DNA from: Larix kaempferi
Lineage: Eukaryota > Streptophyta > Pinopsida > Pinales > Pinaceae
Direction: 5' to 3'
Assembly (NCBI GenBank): GCA_027924585.1
Contig: BSBM01000059.1
Location: 3,596,001-3,660,000 of the forward strand
DNA: 64,000 nt
Part shown: piece by piece, positions 45,278-58,025 of the stretch
How the letters are laid out: every line of letters begins with the position of its first letter
How positions within the stretch are numbered: position 1 is the stretch's first letter
Notes under the pieces: model-generated
Database searches by the model: none
What the model saw: only the letters and a program-made list of their open reading frames with translations
What the model was told of the DNA's origin: nothing
Translations under genes and position numbers: made by a program

Positions 45278-48200
45278 TGGTCACGTCACTGGGGTTGGGT
45301 GCAAGTAGAGGTGGTCCATTGTTTCCTAACTAATTTGTCGTCAGAAGCAGTGTCATCTTCTACCAATCTCTTGGTGCCCCTAGAGGAGCGGAGCACTAAA
45401 AAGAAGGAAGTGATATGTTGAATAGAGGTTGGTCCTGGCTATGAATGTCACTAGAGGAGGACGGAGCAAAATCCGAAAGGCCTCCTGGAAGTATAAGGCC
45501 AAACATTTCTAATGAGGATAGTTGAAGAAACTAGCCAAAGTCTATAGCTCCGTGAGAAGGTGGTCCCTGAAGAGATAATGTAACCGCTTGCGAATCTCAT
45601 AATAGATAGGACACTAGAAGATGAAGTGCTCCTCGATCCAACCTCTCAAAGATAACATACCTGGAAGATCTTGTCTAATCGGTTGACCTAGTGATTTGTC
45701 TCCACCTTGACTATGAGAACCCACTATGAACTGGCCCAAAGGGATACAAAGAGCATGTGCCTAATCATGGAGTTGTAATGGGGCCAAACAATGAGACCAT
45801 TACTCAAATCCATAAAATGTGCAACATAAAAGGCCATCTTTCGACATAACCAACCCCGAGGGTTGATCCAAGTGACCTGTACAAACTATTTATAGATGTC
45901 CTCTCGGGTGATTCTGTTCAACTCCTATCTGGTAGGTAAGAGGCAACCAAGCACATCCAAGAAATACCTAAATGGAGGAAGTCGATCCATCACAAAGCCA
46001 ACAGATGCCAAAAGGTTTGTAACTCCCGCGTACCAAGATCTAGTGCGGCTTGAAGAGCTAGCCAAGGCAATGTACTGCGATGAGAGCCAAGTACGGGTAC
46101 TAATCTCGCCTTATCGCCAAGCAGCGAAGCTTCAAAGGCGGCATAAGAGTGAGACAAGACGAAACACGGCCTCAAGTCGAAAGGGACGAGCATCAAACTC
46201 TGCAAGTATGATGGGTTGAAAAATTGTAAGCTTACATCTAATGATGTGATGAAGGAGGAGGATCTGCACTATCTATTGAGGCCCAATCAACGTCTAGTAG
46301 AGAAGGTTCCCAAATCTATAAACCATAGAGAACTGTGGGTCAAATGAGAGACATCTTGGATGAGATGTCCTAAAAATGGTGTTTGGAGCACTGTCTCTCG
46401 AGAAAGGCTAAGGATCTGTATCCTTTGTTGGCTAGAGGCTAAAGGGCATGTCGCAAACTGAAATGATGTTTTGTGAACTTTAACCCGAAATAGGTATAGG
46501 TGTTAGTGATCTCAATCTCCTTTCCTCTAAAAGAGTAATGAAGATCTGTGAGGAGTTTCTTTGACACATTGAAGATCGTGACCTTGATTTCACCCAAGTT
46601 GACCGTCAACTGACGAAAATCACAGAAGAAGGCCAAGGCATCTAGCTGTAGCTGCAACTCCTCCAATGAGGAGGCCAAGAGCACCACATCATCGTGAAAG
46701 AGTAAAATTGAGATCAAAACCTGATGGAGAAGACACCCATATTTGTCCTAGATGTGCTCCTGTAAAAAGAACTCTAGCTCGTCGATGTATATCTCGAATA
46801 AAGTAGAGGATAGCGAACAATCCTGCTTGACCCCAATGGTACCTGTTATCACCTAAACTGTAGTTACCCCTATGGATGTATCCAGTCATGGATGGCAATA
46901 GGGAAGGGAAACTCAAAAGGTGCAACCACGATCACCTCGACCTCCAATATATGGTTGTCACGCCAGTCGAGGCAACCTTCGCTTTATGTTATCTAGCCCA
47001 GACAACAAAGGGGGAGACCCGATCTACTCCCGACAGGAGAGATCAAAACCAAGACACCAAATCAGGGTATGTCTAAGTGAAGTTAGGTGTATGGTTTATC
47101 CTACACCTAAGGATGAAGTCACAAGCCAAGTGAGGGGTTCAATAGGTATAGCTTTGGTTCATAGTTGATGTAAGAGTGACTTATAATGTTTGTAGTGAGA
47201 TCTAGGGCTTAGTGTACTAGTTCAATGTCAGAAGATCCATTGCCTTGGGAACCGTGTCCAATGCAGGGTAGTTTAAGGGTTGTATTGGGGCTAACTAGTA
47301 CAGATGACAAGCTTGACCATGATACATGATAGCTTCAAGGGTTTAGTTCACCATGCATAGGTCAATCCACAAGTCAATCCAACAATCTAGGAAAGTCGAA
47401 TTAACTTGGAGAGAAGCCAGTGCCTTGGGAATTGGGAAGTGGAGTCAAAGTAGGGTTGACTTGTGGTTTAGGACTCCTAGTACATGGGACAAGTAGGAAA
47501 TAGAGGTCTTGATGGATGAATGTATCTAGATCTAGGTTTGACCCAAGTGGACCACAATCCCTTAAAACAAGGAATGCTATCCCCAAGGCAAGATTTGACA
47601 AAGTGATAGTCTAGACCTAGGTTTTGAATTATTCCGGTTCCAAATCTCCAACAATCTCAAGTACCCACGTCCTAGAAGTGAGTCAACTCACTTCTCCAAG
47701 GTGGTGCGACTTTGCCCAAGGAGGCTAAAAATGAGGGTTAGGTAGGTCAAGACAAGTCGGATGGCATCCAAACTTTAGATCCGGGTAGGTTAGTCAAGTA
47801 GGAGTATGGATCTATAATTTCGTGGCAATCCAACGGCTAGATCTTAGTAGATCTGAGTTTAAGTGTTCCAAGTGGTCCAAAATGGGGATTAAATCCCTTA
47901 AAATGTGGAGTAGGGCCCACAAGGTGAATTTCAGAAAAGTAACAATCTGGGTGTATGTTATTGGATGTGTAGATGACAAATCAAGTGGAAACTCAAACAC
48001 CCACCACCTAGATCTAGGTCAACTTGCTCAAACTAGGAAGTGCGCCTTGCTTGGGAGAAGCTAAGTTGGCTTGGGAGGGGGGTCAAACGGAAGCCAATCC
48101 TCACCAAACTATAGATCCGGGATGCCGTGGATGCTATAGAGGTGGGTTTTCAATATTATGCCCAACAACCCACTAGATCTAAGTAGATCTGAAAAAATAT

Positions 48201-51200
48201 AAAATGGGGTTTTGAAGTATTTAGGGTTTTTAAATATTTTAGACAATTGGATAGATCATGGAGATAGAATTTACCTTGAGATCATACCTGAGTGATGTGG
48301 ATGAGATGCCTTGATGTTGAGGAAGATTCCCGCAGAGATCAAATGAGAGATTGTTGATTTTGCTTGCCGAAATGATGCCTTAGTCCACACGTGCGACCTC
48401 CTCTACCTGTCAAACCAAGGAATAGCGATTCAATCAGTAAGATCAAGCATGGAGGAAATACAAGAGAAATGCAACAGTAACATGAAATAGAAGGTCCTGG
48501 GACAGTAATACTCCCTGTTACCAACGAAGAGATCCAAAGAAGAAGTAGGGAGAGTCTTCCCCTACCAATACTTCCTCCTCAAAGCAAATCGGCCTCCACC
48601 TGTAGATGCAAAAATCGTGGTACAAAATATATGGCAAACAAGATCTCCAATAACTCAGTGCAAAGGAAGAACCAACGAACGAACACCAAAAACATTCACC
48701 ACAACACTGGAGATAGATGCAATAATAATTTTCTATTCCAATAATCGAGAGCCAAAAGTCCCCTTTACAATGAGAGGCTCTCTCCTTTAAATAGGAAGGA
48801 GAGGCACCAAAACCCTAACCACTTTTTGAATGAGTGGCTAAGATTAAAAGATACAAATGTCTAATCAATGGTTGAGATGAGCTCAACAATAAAATACATG
48901 GATCACTAATAAAATATAATGTAAGTGGACAAAATCTCCCTATAAGAGGGGAATCCCACCAAATCATGATGACAAAATATCATAAGAGGCTTATGGTGGG
49001 TCCAAGGGGTAATTTTATCCCTCCTTGGTCAATCCCCATAGCACAATACATATAAAATAATCACCAAAGTACCAAATCGTGCCTCCATGGTCAAGTCGTG
49101 GGCCTCAAAAAGACCTCAGAAATCTACTGAAAGTGCCATAAGTGATGGATGCGGGCCCCGATGAAGCTGAAACTGCTGGAGAAGGTGTGGAGGACCCCGA
49201 TCTATCATCACTGATCATCCCATGCCATAACTTTGCCTTAGTAGCCCAAATCGATTTCCTCAATAGCCATTTCTACCAATCCTGAAATGCTTCGGGAAGC
49301 GTGAAACTGCCCCAAACAGCCTCCTGGAGTGCCTGCGCTATCAAGGTGAGGGCACCAGTGTGTCCGGGAGGGGGGTAATATGGTAAAAACAAGTGGCTGG
49401 ACCACCCCCTCCATCATCAGCGCCCTAGGTCAACCGGATAAAACTCACATCTGCTCCGACAGGGCCTCCGACAGACCAAAACTGCACTGGGACAACCTAC
49501 TGAGGCTCAATCATCACTGTAAGTGCCCGGAACTGAAAACAAACTGTCCCATTGGACTCAGAAGGTCCAAATCTATCCAATATGTGTACTCATACACCAT
49601 ATGAGTCTCTGCATGATCAAAATAAATATCCAATATACCAAAACAAGGCCAATAATAATGATCTGTAAATGACCAAACACTGCTGTAACCCAAGAATCAT
49701 CATCATAACCCTGTAGCTGCTGCATAGAATCATCATGTATGTGTACATAGACCATATATCATCTATCCATATCATCATAAGGTCTAACATCTCATGTCCC
49801 ATGGTCCTCCATGGTCAAACTAGGTCTAACCAAGACCAAATATAACTCAGACCATCATCCAAGGCTGCTGCAAAGTGTCAAGGTTAATACATGCTCTACA
49901 ACTTATTCAAATAGCAATTATAACACAGAGTAATCATAACTGGCGATCTAAATCCAAATATATAGTGTCGTTAATTATTATTATTACTCAGACTAGACTT
50001 TCAGGATCATACTCACTTCATAGCTGTGATCAATTTGCTAGTGAAGGGTGAAGGCTAAATTAACTGGCTAGGCTAAGGGATGACTTGACTGACTTGACTT
50101 TGTGACACTTTGGCAAAGGAAAGGGAATACATACCATAGTATATACTGAATGAGCAATAACACAGGGAATGGCGGTGTCTCACAAATGGATGAGTTGTTT
50201 AAAGAGGGTTTATTCACCTTCACAGATGCGCACAATCCATAATACAAATAAGGCCAGCAATTGTTTAGATATAGCATTTAAGTTCCATTGCTTTTTGGGC
50301 CTGAAGTTTCCATAGCCTTGATCTATGTGTGTTTACAAACACATTGCATAGATTTACATTTTTCTTTAGGCTTTCTGCTGCAGGTGTGTTTTTAAGGCAC
50401 TTGTTTACCTGAGCACTTCTAGATGTGTCAAGGACAGCTTGTTTACCTAGGTATTTATTTTCCAAAAAGATATAACATTTTATTTTCATGGCCATTTTCA
50501 TTTGGCATGCCTTTCATTCATATGTGTTTAGAAACACATTGCATGAATGGGCTTTTCATACAAGATATAGCATTTCATTTTTCCAGATTTTGTATTCATG
50601 GCAGCACCAAAAGTTTCAGGTTTAGCCAACACAACTTTAGTGACTAGGGGGAATTCACAAGGAACTCCAACTCACCATAGGTAAGTTTTGTCACCAACTC
50701 AAAGCCGAGACACAATAAACAGGGAAGCTCATCCAATACAGAGGCTACAGTGGGGGAAAGATCCTCCATGTCACTAGTCAAGTAGTAAGTCAGGGTGATA
50801 AACTAAAAGGTAGGCCATGGATGGATGGAAACAATGAATGGTGGAACCGACACTAGCAAGCCAAGGTATGGTTGAATGATCACCTCTATTCTCCCTAGGG
50901 AGGGTAGAACCAATGAGTATGAATAGTGAACTTCTAAGTATGAGTAGGGACAATATAATATATATAATAGATCAACCAGGTCCAAATATCTATATGATCG
51001 CCAGATCATGACACTAAGTGCTAAGACATGCTATAAGAATAAGTATAAAAGCAATCTAACCATAACACCATGATATACCTGCTGAGTCATATACCTGAAA
51101 GCTCATCAACCTGTACCATCATCTGTCCTTTGAGACTGCTGCTGCAACTCTGGGCACTACTGACTGCTCTGTACCAATGGTATAATGACTACATCGGTCA

Positions 51201-51463
51201 TCTCTCTGAGTGTCCTGAGACTCAGTCATGGCATGGGGAATACAACTGTTGTCCACAATATGATAGTGATCCAATATAGATGCTCATCTCAGCATCTCAA
51301 ATGTAAGGGAACTGGCTGAATAGTGTACTGGAATCAGAAAAATAATGTATGGTAGCCCGGCTACTATATATGTGATAACATCTGGCTCCGGCTAGGACAA
51401 GTGCTCTGCTGAAATGAGCGCTTGAGAACCTCAGAATCTCTGGTCCTCGAACTCTGCTACTCG
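45278..51463 (-). repeat. Tandem array unit 3 (6186 bp, A type)
   Basis: Contains a LINE fragment (45278-46843), an LTR (46844-51380) and 83 bp of interior. It agrees with unit 1 at most diagnostic sites (CTCTCG near 46395, GGCGGCATAA near 46137, ATCAGGG near 47061). It shares at least one variant (AATCCTGAAAT near 49279) with unit 4 alone. Confidence 0.96.
46844..51380 (-). mobile_element. Giant-element LTR copy in unit 3 (4537 bp)
   Basis: Same termini and length as the others. The LINE fragment preceding it (45278-46843) and the 83 bp following it are those of every unit. Confidence 0.93.
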
Positions 51464-54400
51464 TGGTCACGTCACTGGGGTTGGGTGCAAGTAGAGGTGG
51501 TCCATTGTTTCCTAACTAATTTGTCGTCAGAAGCAGTGTCATCTTCTACCAATCTCTTGGTACCCCTAGAGGAGCGGAGCACTAAAAAGAAGGAAGTGAT
51601 ATGTTGAATAGAGGTTGGTCCTGGCTATGAATGTCACTAGAGGAGGACGGAGCAAAATCCGAAAGGCCTCCTGGAAGTATAAGGCCAAACATTTCTAATG
51701 AGGATAGTTGAAGAAACTAGCCAAAGTCTATAGCTCCGTGAGAAGGTGGTCCCTGAAGAGATAATGTAACCGCTTGCGAATCTCATAATAGATAGGACAC
51801 TAGAAGATGAAGTGCTCCTCGGTCCAACCTCTCAAAGATAACATACCTGGAAGATCTTGTCTAATCGGTTGACCTAGTGATTTGTCTCCACCTTGACTAT
51901 GAGAACCCACTATGAACTGGCCCAAAGGGATACAAAGAGCATGTGCCTAATTTTGGAGTTGTAATGGGGCCAAACAATGAGACCATTACTCAAATCCATA
52001 AAATGTGCAACATAAAAGGCCATCTTTCGACATAACCAACCCCGAGGGTTGATCCAAGTGACCTGTACAAACTATTTATAGATGTCCTCTCGGGTGATTC
52101 TGTTCAACTCCTATCTGGTAGGTAAGAGGCAACCAAGCACATCCAAGAAATACCTAAATGGAGGAAGTCGATCCATCACAAAGCCAACAGATGCCAAAAG
52201 GTTTGTAACTCCCGCGTACCAAGATCTAGTGCGGCTTGAAGAGCTAGCCAAGGCAATGTACTGCGATGAGAGCCAAGTACGGGTACTAATCTCGCCTTAT
52301 CGCCAAGCAGCGAAGCTTCAAAGGCTGCATAAGAGTGAGACAAGACGAAACACGGCCTCAAGTCGAAAGGGACGAGCATCAAACTCTGCAAGTATGATGG
52401 GTTGAAAAATTGTAAGCTTACATCTAATGATGTGATGAAGGAGGAGGATCTGCACTCTCTATTGAGGCCCAATCAACGTCTAGTAGAGAAGGTTCCCAAA
52501 TCTATAAACCATAGAGAACTGTGGGTCAAATGAGAGACATCTTGGACGAGATGTCCTAAAAATGGTGTTTGGAGCACTGTCACTCGAGAAAGGCTAAGGA
52601 TCTGTATCCTTTGTTGGCTAGAGGCTAAAGGGCATGTCGCAAACTGAAATGATGTTTTGTGAACTTTAACCCGAAATAGGTATAGGTGTTAGTGATCTCA
52701 ATCTCCTTTCCTCTAAAAGAGTAATGAAGATCTGTGAGGAGTTTCTTTGACACATTGAAGATCGTGACCTTGATTTCACCCAAGTTGACCGTCAACTGAC
52801 GAAAATCACAGAAGAAGGCCAAGGCATCTAGCTGTAGCTGCAACCCCTCCAATGAGGAGGCCAAGAGCACCACATCATCGTGAAAGAGTAAAATTGAGAT
52901 CAAAACCTGATGGAGAAGACACCCATATTTGTCCTAGATGTGCTCCTGTAAAAAGAACTCTAGCTCGTCGATGTATATCTCGAATAAAGTAGAGGATAGC
53001 GAACAATCCTGCTTGACCCCAATGGTACCTGTTATCACCTAAACTGTAGTTACCCCTATGGATGTATCCAGTCATGGATGGCAATAGGGAAGGGAAACTC
53101 AAAAGGTGCAACCACGATCACCTCGACCTCCAATATATGGTTGTCACGCCAGTCGAGGCAACCTTCGCTTTATGTTATCTAGCCCAGACAACAAAGGGGG
53201 AGACCCGATCTACTCCCGACAGGAGAGATCAAAACCAAGACACCAAATCTGGGTATGTCTAAGTGAAGTTAGGTGTATGGTTTATCCTACACCTAAGGAT
53301 GAAGTCACAAGCCAAGTGAGGGGTTCAATAGGTATAGCTTTGGTTCATAGTTGATGTAAGAGTGACTTATAATGTTTGTAGTGAGATCTAGGGCTTAGTG
53401 TACTAGTTCAATGTCAGAAGATCCACTGCCTTGGGAACCGTGTCCAATGCAGGGTAGTTTAAGGGTTGTATTGGGGCTAACTAGTACAGATGACAAGCTT
53501 GACCATGATACATGATAGCTTCAAGGGTTTAGTTCACCATGCATAGGTCAATCCACAAGTCAATCCAACAATCTAGGAAAGTCGAATTAACTTGGAGAGA
53601 AGCCAGTGCCTTGGGAATTGGGAAGTGGAGTCAAAGTAGGGTTGACTTGTGGTTTAGGACTCCTAGTACATGGGACAAGTAGGAAATAGAGGTCTTGATG
53701 GATGAATGTATCTAGATCTAGGTTTGACCCAAGTGGACCACAATCCCTTAAAACAAGGAATGCTATCCCCAAGGCAAGATTTGACAAAGTGATAGTCTAG
53801 ACCTAGGTTTTGAATTATCCCGGTTCCAAATCTCCAACAATCTCAAGTACCCACGTCCTAGAAGTGAGTCAACTCACTTCTCCAAGGTGGTGCGACTTTG
53901 CCCAAGGAGGCTAAAAATGAGGGTTAGGTAGGTCAAGACAAGTCGGATGGCATCCAAACTTTAGATCCGGGTAGGTTAGTCAAGTAGGAGTATGGATCTA
54001 TAATTTCGTGGCAATCCAACGGCTAGATCTTAGTAGATCTGAGTTTAAGTGTTCCAAGTGGTCCAAAATGGGGATTAAATCCCTTAAAATGTGGAGTAGG
54101 GCCCACAAGGTGAATTTCAGAAAAGTAACAATCTGGGTGTATGTTATTGGATGTGTAGATGACAAATCAAGTGGAAACTCAAACACCCACCACCTAGATC
54201 TAGGTCAACTTGCTCAAACTAGGAAGTGCGCCTTGCTTGGGAGAAGCTAAGTTGGCTTGGGAGGGGGGTCAAACGGAAGCCAATCCTCACCAAACTATAG
54301 ATCCGGGATGCCGTGGATGCTATAGAGGTGGGTTTTCAATATTATGCCCAACAACCCACTAGATCTAAGTAGATCTGAAAAAATATAAAATGGGGTTTTG

Positions 54401-57400
54401 AAGTATTTAGGGTTTTTAAATATTTTAGACAATTGGATAGATCATGGAGATAGAATTTACCTTGAGATCATACCTGAGTGATGTGGATGAGATGCCTTGA
54501 TGTTGAGGAAGATTCCCGCAGAGATCAAATGAGAGATTGTTGATTTTGCTTGCCGAAATGATGCCTTAGTCCACACGTGCGACCTCCTCTACCTGTCAAA
54601 CCAAGGAATAGCGATTCAATCAGTAAGATCAAGCATGGAGGAAATACAAGAGAAATGCAACAGTAACATGAAATAGAAGGTCCTGGGACAGTAATACTCC
54701 CTGTTACCAACGAAGAGATCCAAAGAAGAAGTAGGGAGAGTCTTCCCCTACCAATACTTCCTCCTCAAAGCAAATCGGCCTCCACCTGTAGATGCAAAAA
54801 TCGTGGTACAAAATATATGGCAAACAAGATCTCCAATAACTCAGTGCAAAGGAAGAACCAACGAACGAACACCAAAAACATTCACCACAACACTGGAGAT
54901 AGATGCAATAATAATTTTCTATTCCAATAATCCAGAGCCAAAAGTCCCCTTTACAATGAGAGGCTCTCTCCTTTAAATAGGAAGGAGAGGCACCAAAACC
55001 CTAACCACTTTTTGAATGAGTGGCTAAGATTAAAAGATACAAATGTCTAATCAATGGTTGAGATGAGCTCAACAATAAAATACATGGATCACTAATAAAA
55101 TATAATGTAAGTGGACAAAATCGCCCTATAAGAGGGGAATCCCACCAAATCATGATGACAAAATATCATAAGAGGCTTATGGTGGGTCCAAGGGGTAATT
55201 TTATCCCTCCTTGGTCAATCCCCATAGCACAATACATATAAAATAATCACCAAAGTACCAAATCGTGCCTCCATGGTCAAGTCGTGGGCCTCAAAAAGAC
55301 CTCAGAAATCTACTGAAAGTGCCATAAGTGATGGATGCGGGCCCCGATGAAGCTGAAACTGCTGGAGAAGGTGTGGAGGACCCCGATCTATCATCACTGA
55401 TCATCCCATGCCATAAATTTTCCTTAGTAGCCCAAATCGATTTCCTCAATAGCCATTTCTACCAATCCTGAAATGCTTCGGGAAGCGTGAAACTGCCCCA
55501 AACAGCCTCCTGGAGTGCCTGCGCTGTCAAGGTGAGGGCACCAGTGTGTCCGGGAGGGGGGTAATATGGTAAAAACAAGTGGCTGGACCACCCCCTCCAT
55601 CATCAGCGCCCTAGGTCAACCGGATAAAACTCACATCTGCTCCGACAGGGCCTCCGACAGACCAAAACTGCACTGGGACAACCTACTGAGGCTCAATCAT
55701 CACTGTAAGTGCCCGGAACTGAAAACAAACTGTCCCATTGGACTAGGAAGGTCCAAATCTATCCAATATGTGTACTCATACACCATATGAGTCTCTGCAT
55801 GATCAAAATAAATATCCAATATACCGGAACAAGGCCAATAATAATGATCTGTAAATGACCAAACACTGCTGTAACCCAAGAATCATCATCATAACCCTGT
55901 AGCTGCTGCATAGAATCATCATGTATGTGTACATAGACCATATATCATCTATCCATATCATCATAAGGTCTAACATCTCATGTCCCATGGTCCTCCATGG
56001 TCAAACTAGGTCTAACCAAGACCAAATATAACTCAGACCATCATCCAAGGCTGCTGCAAAGTGTCAAGGTTAATACATGCTCTACAACTTATTCAAATAG
56101 CAATTATAACACAGAGTAATCATAACTGGCGATCTAAATCCAAATATATAGTGTCGTTAATTATTATTATTACTCAGACTAGACTTTCAGGATCATACTC
56201 ACTTCATAGCTGTGATCAATTTGCTAGTGAAGGGTGAAGGCTAAATTAACTGGCTAGGCTAAGGGATGACTTGACTGACTTGACTTTGTGACACTTTGGC
56301 AAAGGAAAGGGAATACATACCATAGTATATACTGAATGAGCAATAACACAGGGAATGGCGGTGTCTCACAAATGGATGAGTTGTTTAAAGAGGGTTTATT
56401 CACCTTCACAGATGCGCACAATCCATAATACAAATAAGGCCAGCAATTGTTTAGATATAGCATTTAAGTTCCATTGCTTTTTGGGCCTGAAGTTTCCATA
56501 GCCTTGATCTATGTGTGTTTACAAACACATTGCATAGATTTACATTTTTCTTTAGGCTTTCTGCTGCAGGTGTGTTTTTAAGGCACTTGTTTACCTGAGC
56601 ACTTCTAGGTGTGTCATGGACAGCTTGTTTACCTAGGTATTTATTTTCCAAAAAGATATAACATTTTATTTTCATGGCCATTTTCATTTGGCATGCCTTT
56701 CATTCATGTGTGTTTAGAAACACATTGCATGAATGGGCTTTTCATACAAGATATAGCATTTCATTTTTCCAGATTTTGTATTCATGGCAGCACCAAAAGT
56801 TTCAGGTTTAGCCAACACAACTTTAGTGACTAGGGGGAATTCACAAGGAACTCCAACTCACCATAGGTAAGTTTTGTCACCAACTCAGAGCCGAGACACA
56901 ATAAACAGGGAAGCTCATCCAATACAGAGGCTACAGTGGGGGAAAGATCCTCCATGTCTCTAGTCAAGTAGTAAGTCAGGGTGATAAACTAAAAGGTAGG
57001 CCATGGATGGATGGAAACAATGAATGGTGGAACCGACACTAGCAAGCCAAGGTATGGTTGAATGATCACCTCTATTCTCCCTAGGGAGGGTAGAACCAAT
57101 GAGTATGAATAGTGAACTTCTAAGTATGAGTAGGGACAATATAATATATATAATAGATCAACCAGGTCCAAATATCTATATGATCGCCAGATCATGACAC
57201 TAAGTGCTAAGACATGCTATAAGAATAAGTATAAAAGCAATCTAACCATAACACCATGATATACCTGCTGAGTCATATACCTGAAAGCTCATCAACCTGT
57301 ACCATCATCTGTCCTTTGAGACTGCTGCTGCAACTCTGGGCACTACTGACTGCTCTGTACCAATGGTATAATGACTACATCGGTCATCTCTCTGAGTGTC

Positions 57401-57649
57401 CTGAGACTCAGTCATGGCATGGGGAATACAACTGTTGTCCACAATATGATAGTGATCCAATATAGATGCTCATCTCAGCATCTCAAATGTAAGGGAACTG
57501 GCTGAATAGTGTACTGGAATCAGAAAAATAATGTATGGTATCCCGGCTACTATATATGTGATAACATCTGGCTCCGGCTAGGACAAGTGCTCTGCTGAAA
57601 TGAGCGCTTGAGAACCTCAGAATCTCTGGTCCTCGAACTCTGCTACTCG
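51464..57649 (-). repeat. Tandem array unit 4 (6186 bp, B type), joined to the full element
   Basis: Contains a LINE fragment (51464-53029), an LTR (53030-57566) and the same 83 bp (57567-57649). At 57650 the sequence does not jump back to the LINE but continues into the full retrotransposon interior. This unit is therefore at the original insertion site, and units 1-3 are amplified copies of it. Confidence 0.95.
53030..57566 (-). repeat. 3' LTR of the giant gypsy element (array unit 4)
   Basis: TGTTATCACC...GTGATAACA, 4537 bp. The left flank reads GGTACC in LINE sequence. On the element's own strand the LTR end is followed by GGTACC, the same bases that follow the old solo LTR at 25021. Confidence 0.95.
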
Positions 57650-58025
57650 AATCCGCAATCTAGCACTCTACCATTTTATTTCCAGCTTTTATTCTTGCAA
57701 CCTATTTTCTGCATCCACAAACATCAAAAATACCTCATGCTGCATGTGTGGGAAAAATATAGAACCAACTGAAATAAAAAATTTATAAATGCATGAAATA
57801 TATAAGTGCAGAAAATAAATCAAACTACTAACATAATTTGCAAAATTTGAAATTTATTGTGCAGGAAAAATAAAAGTGACAGGTACTTGGTTAAACTAGG
57901 AGCTTACAAAGGAGCTTAGAGATAAACAAGGTGCCAGACTCAATGGCTGAAAAGACTAACTCCTGCCAAGGTAGGCTTATTCGGTTTCCTAACTACCGTA
58001 ATCTACCAGGCCATGCAAGACTTGG
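57567..58025 (-). other. 3' non-coding interior of the giant element
   Basis: This lies between the pol stop and the 3' LTR. The first 83 bp are shared with array units 1-3. On the minus strand GGAGCCAGA precedes the LTR and is a weak candidate polypurine tract. The rest is AT-rich with no open frame of note. Confidence 0.6.

Noticed and set aside
32905-57649. Array as centromeric satellite or rDNA
   Set aside because: Each unit is an LTR plus a LINE fragment with clear retrotransposon termini, only four copies occur, and no rRNA sequence is present.
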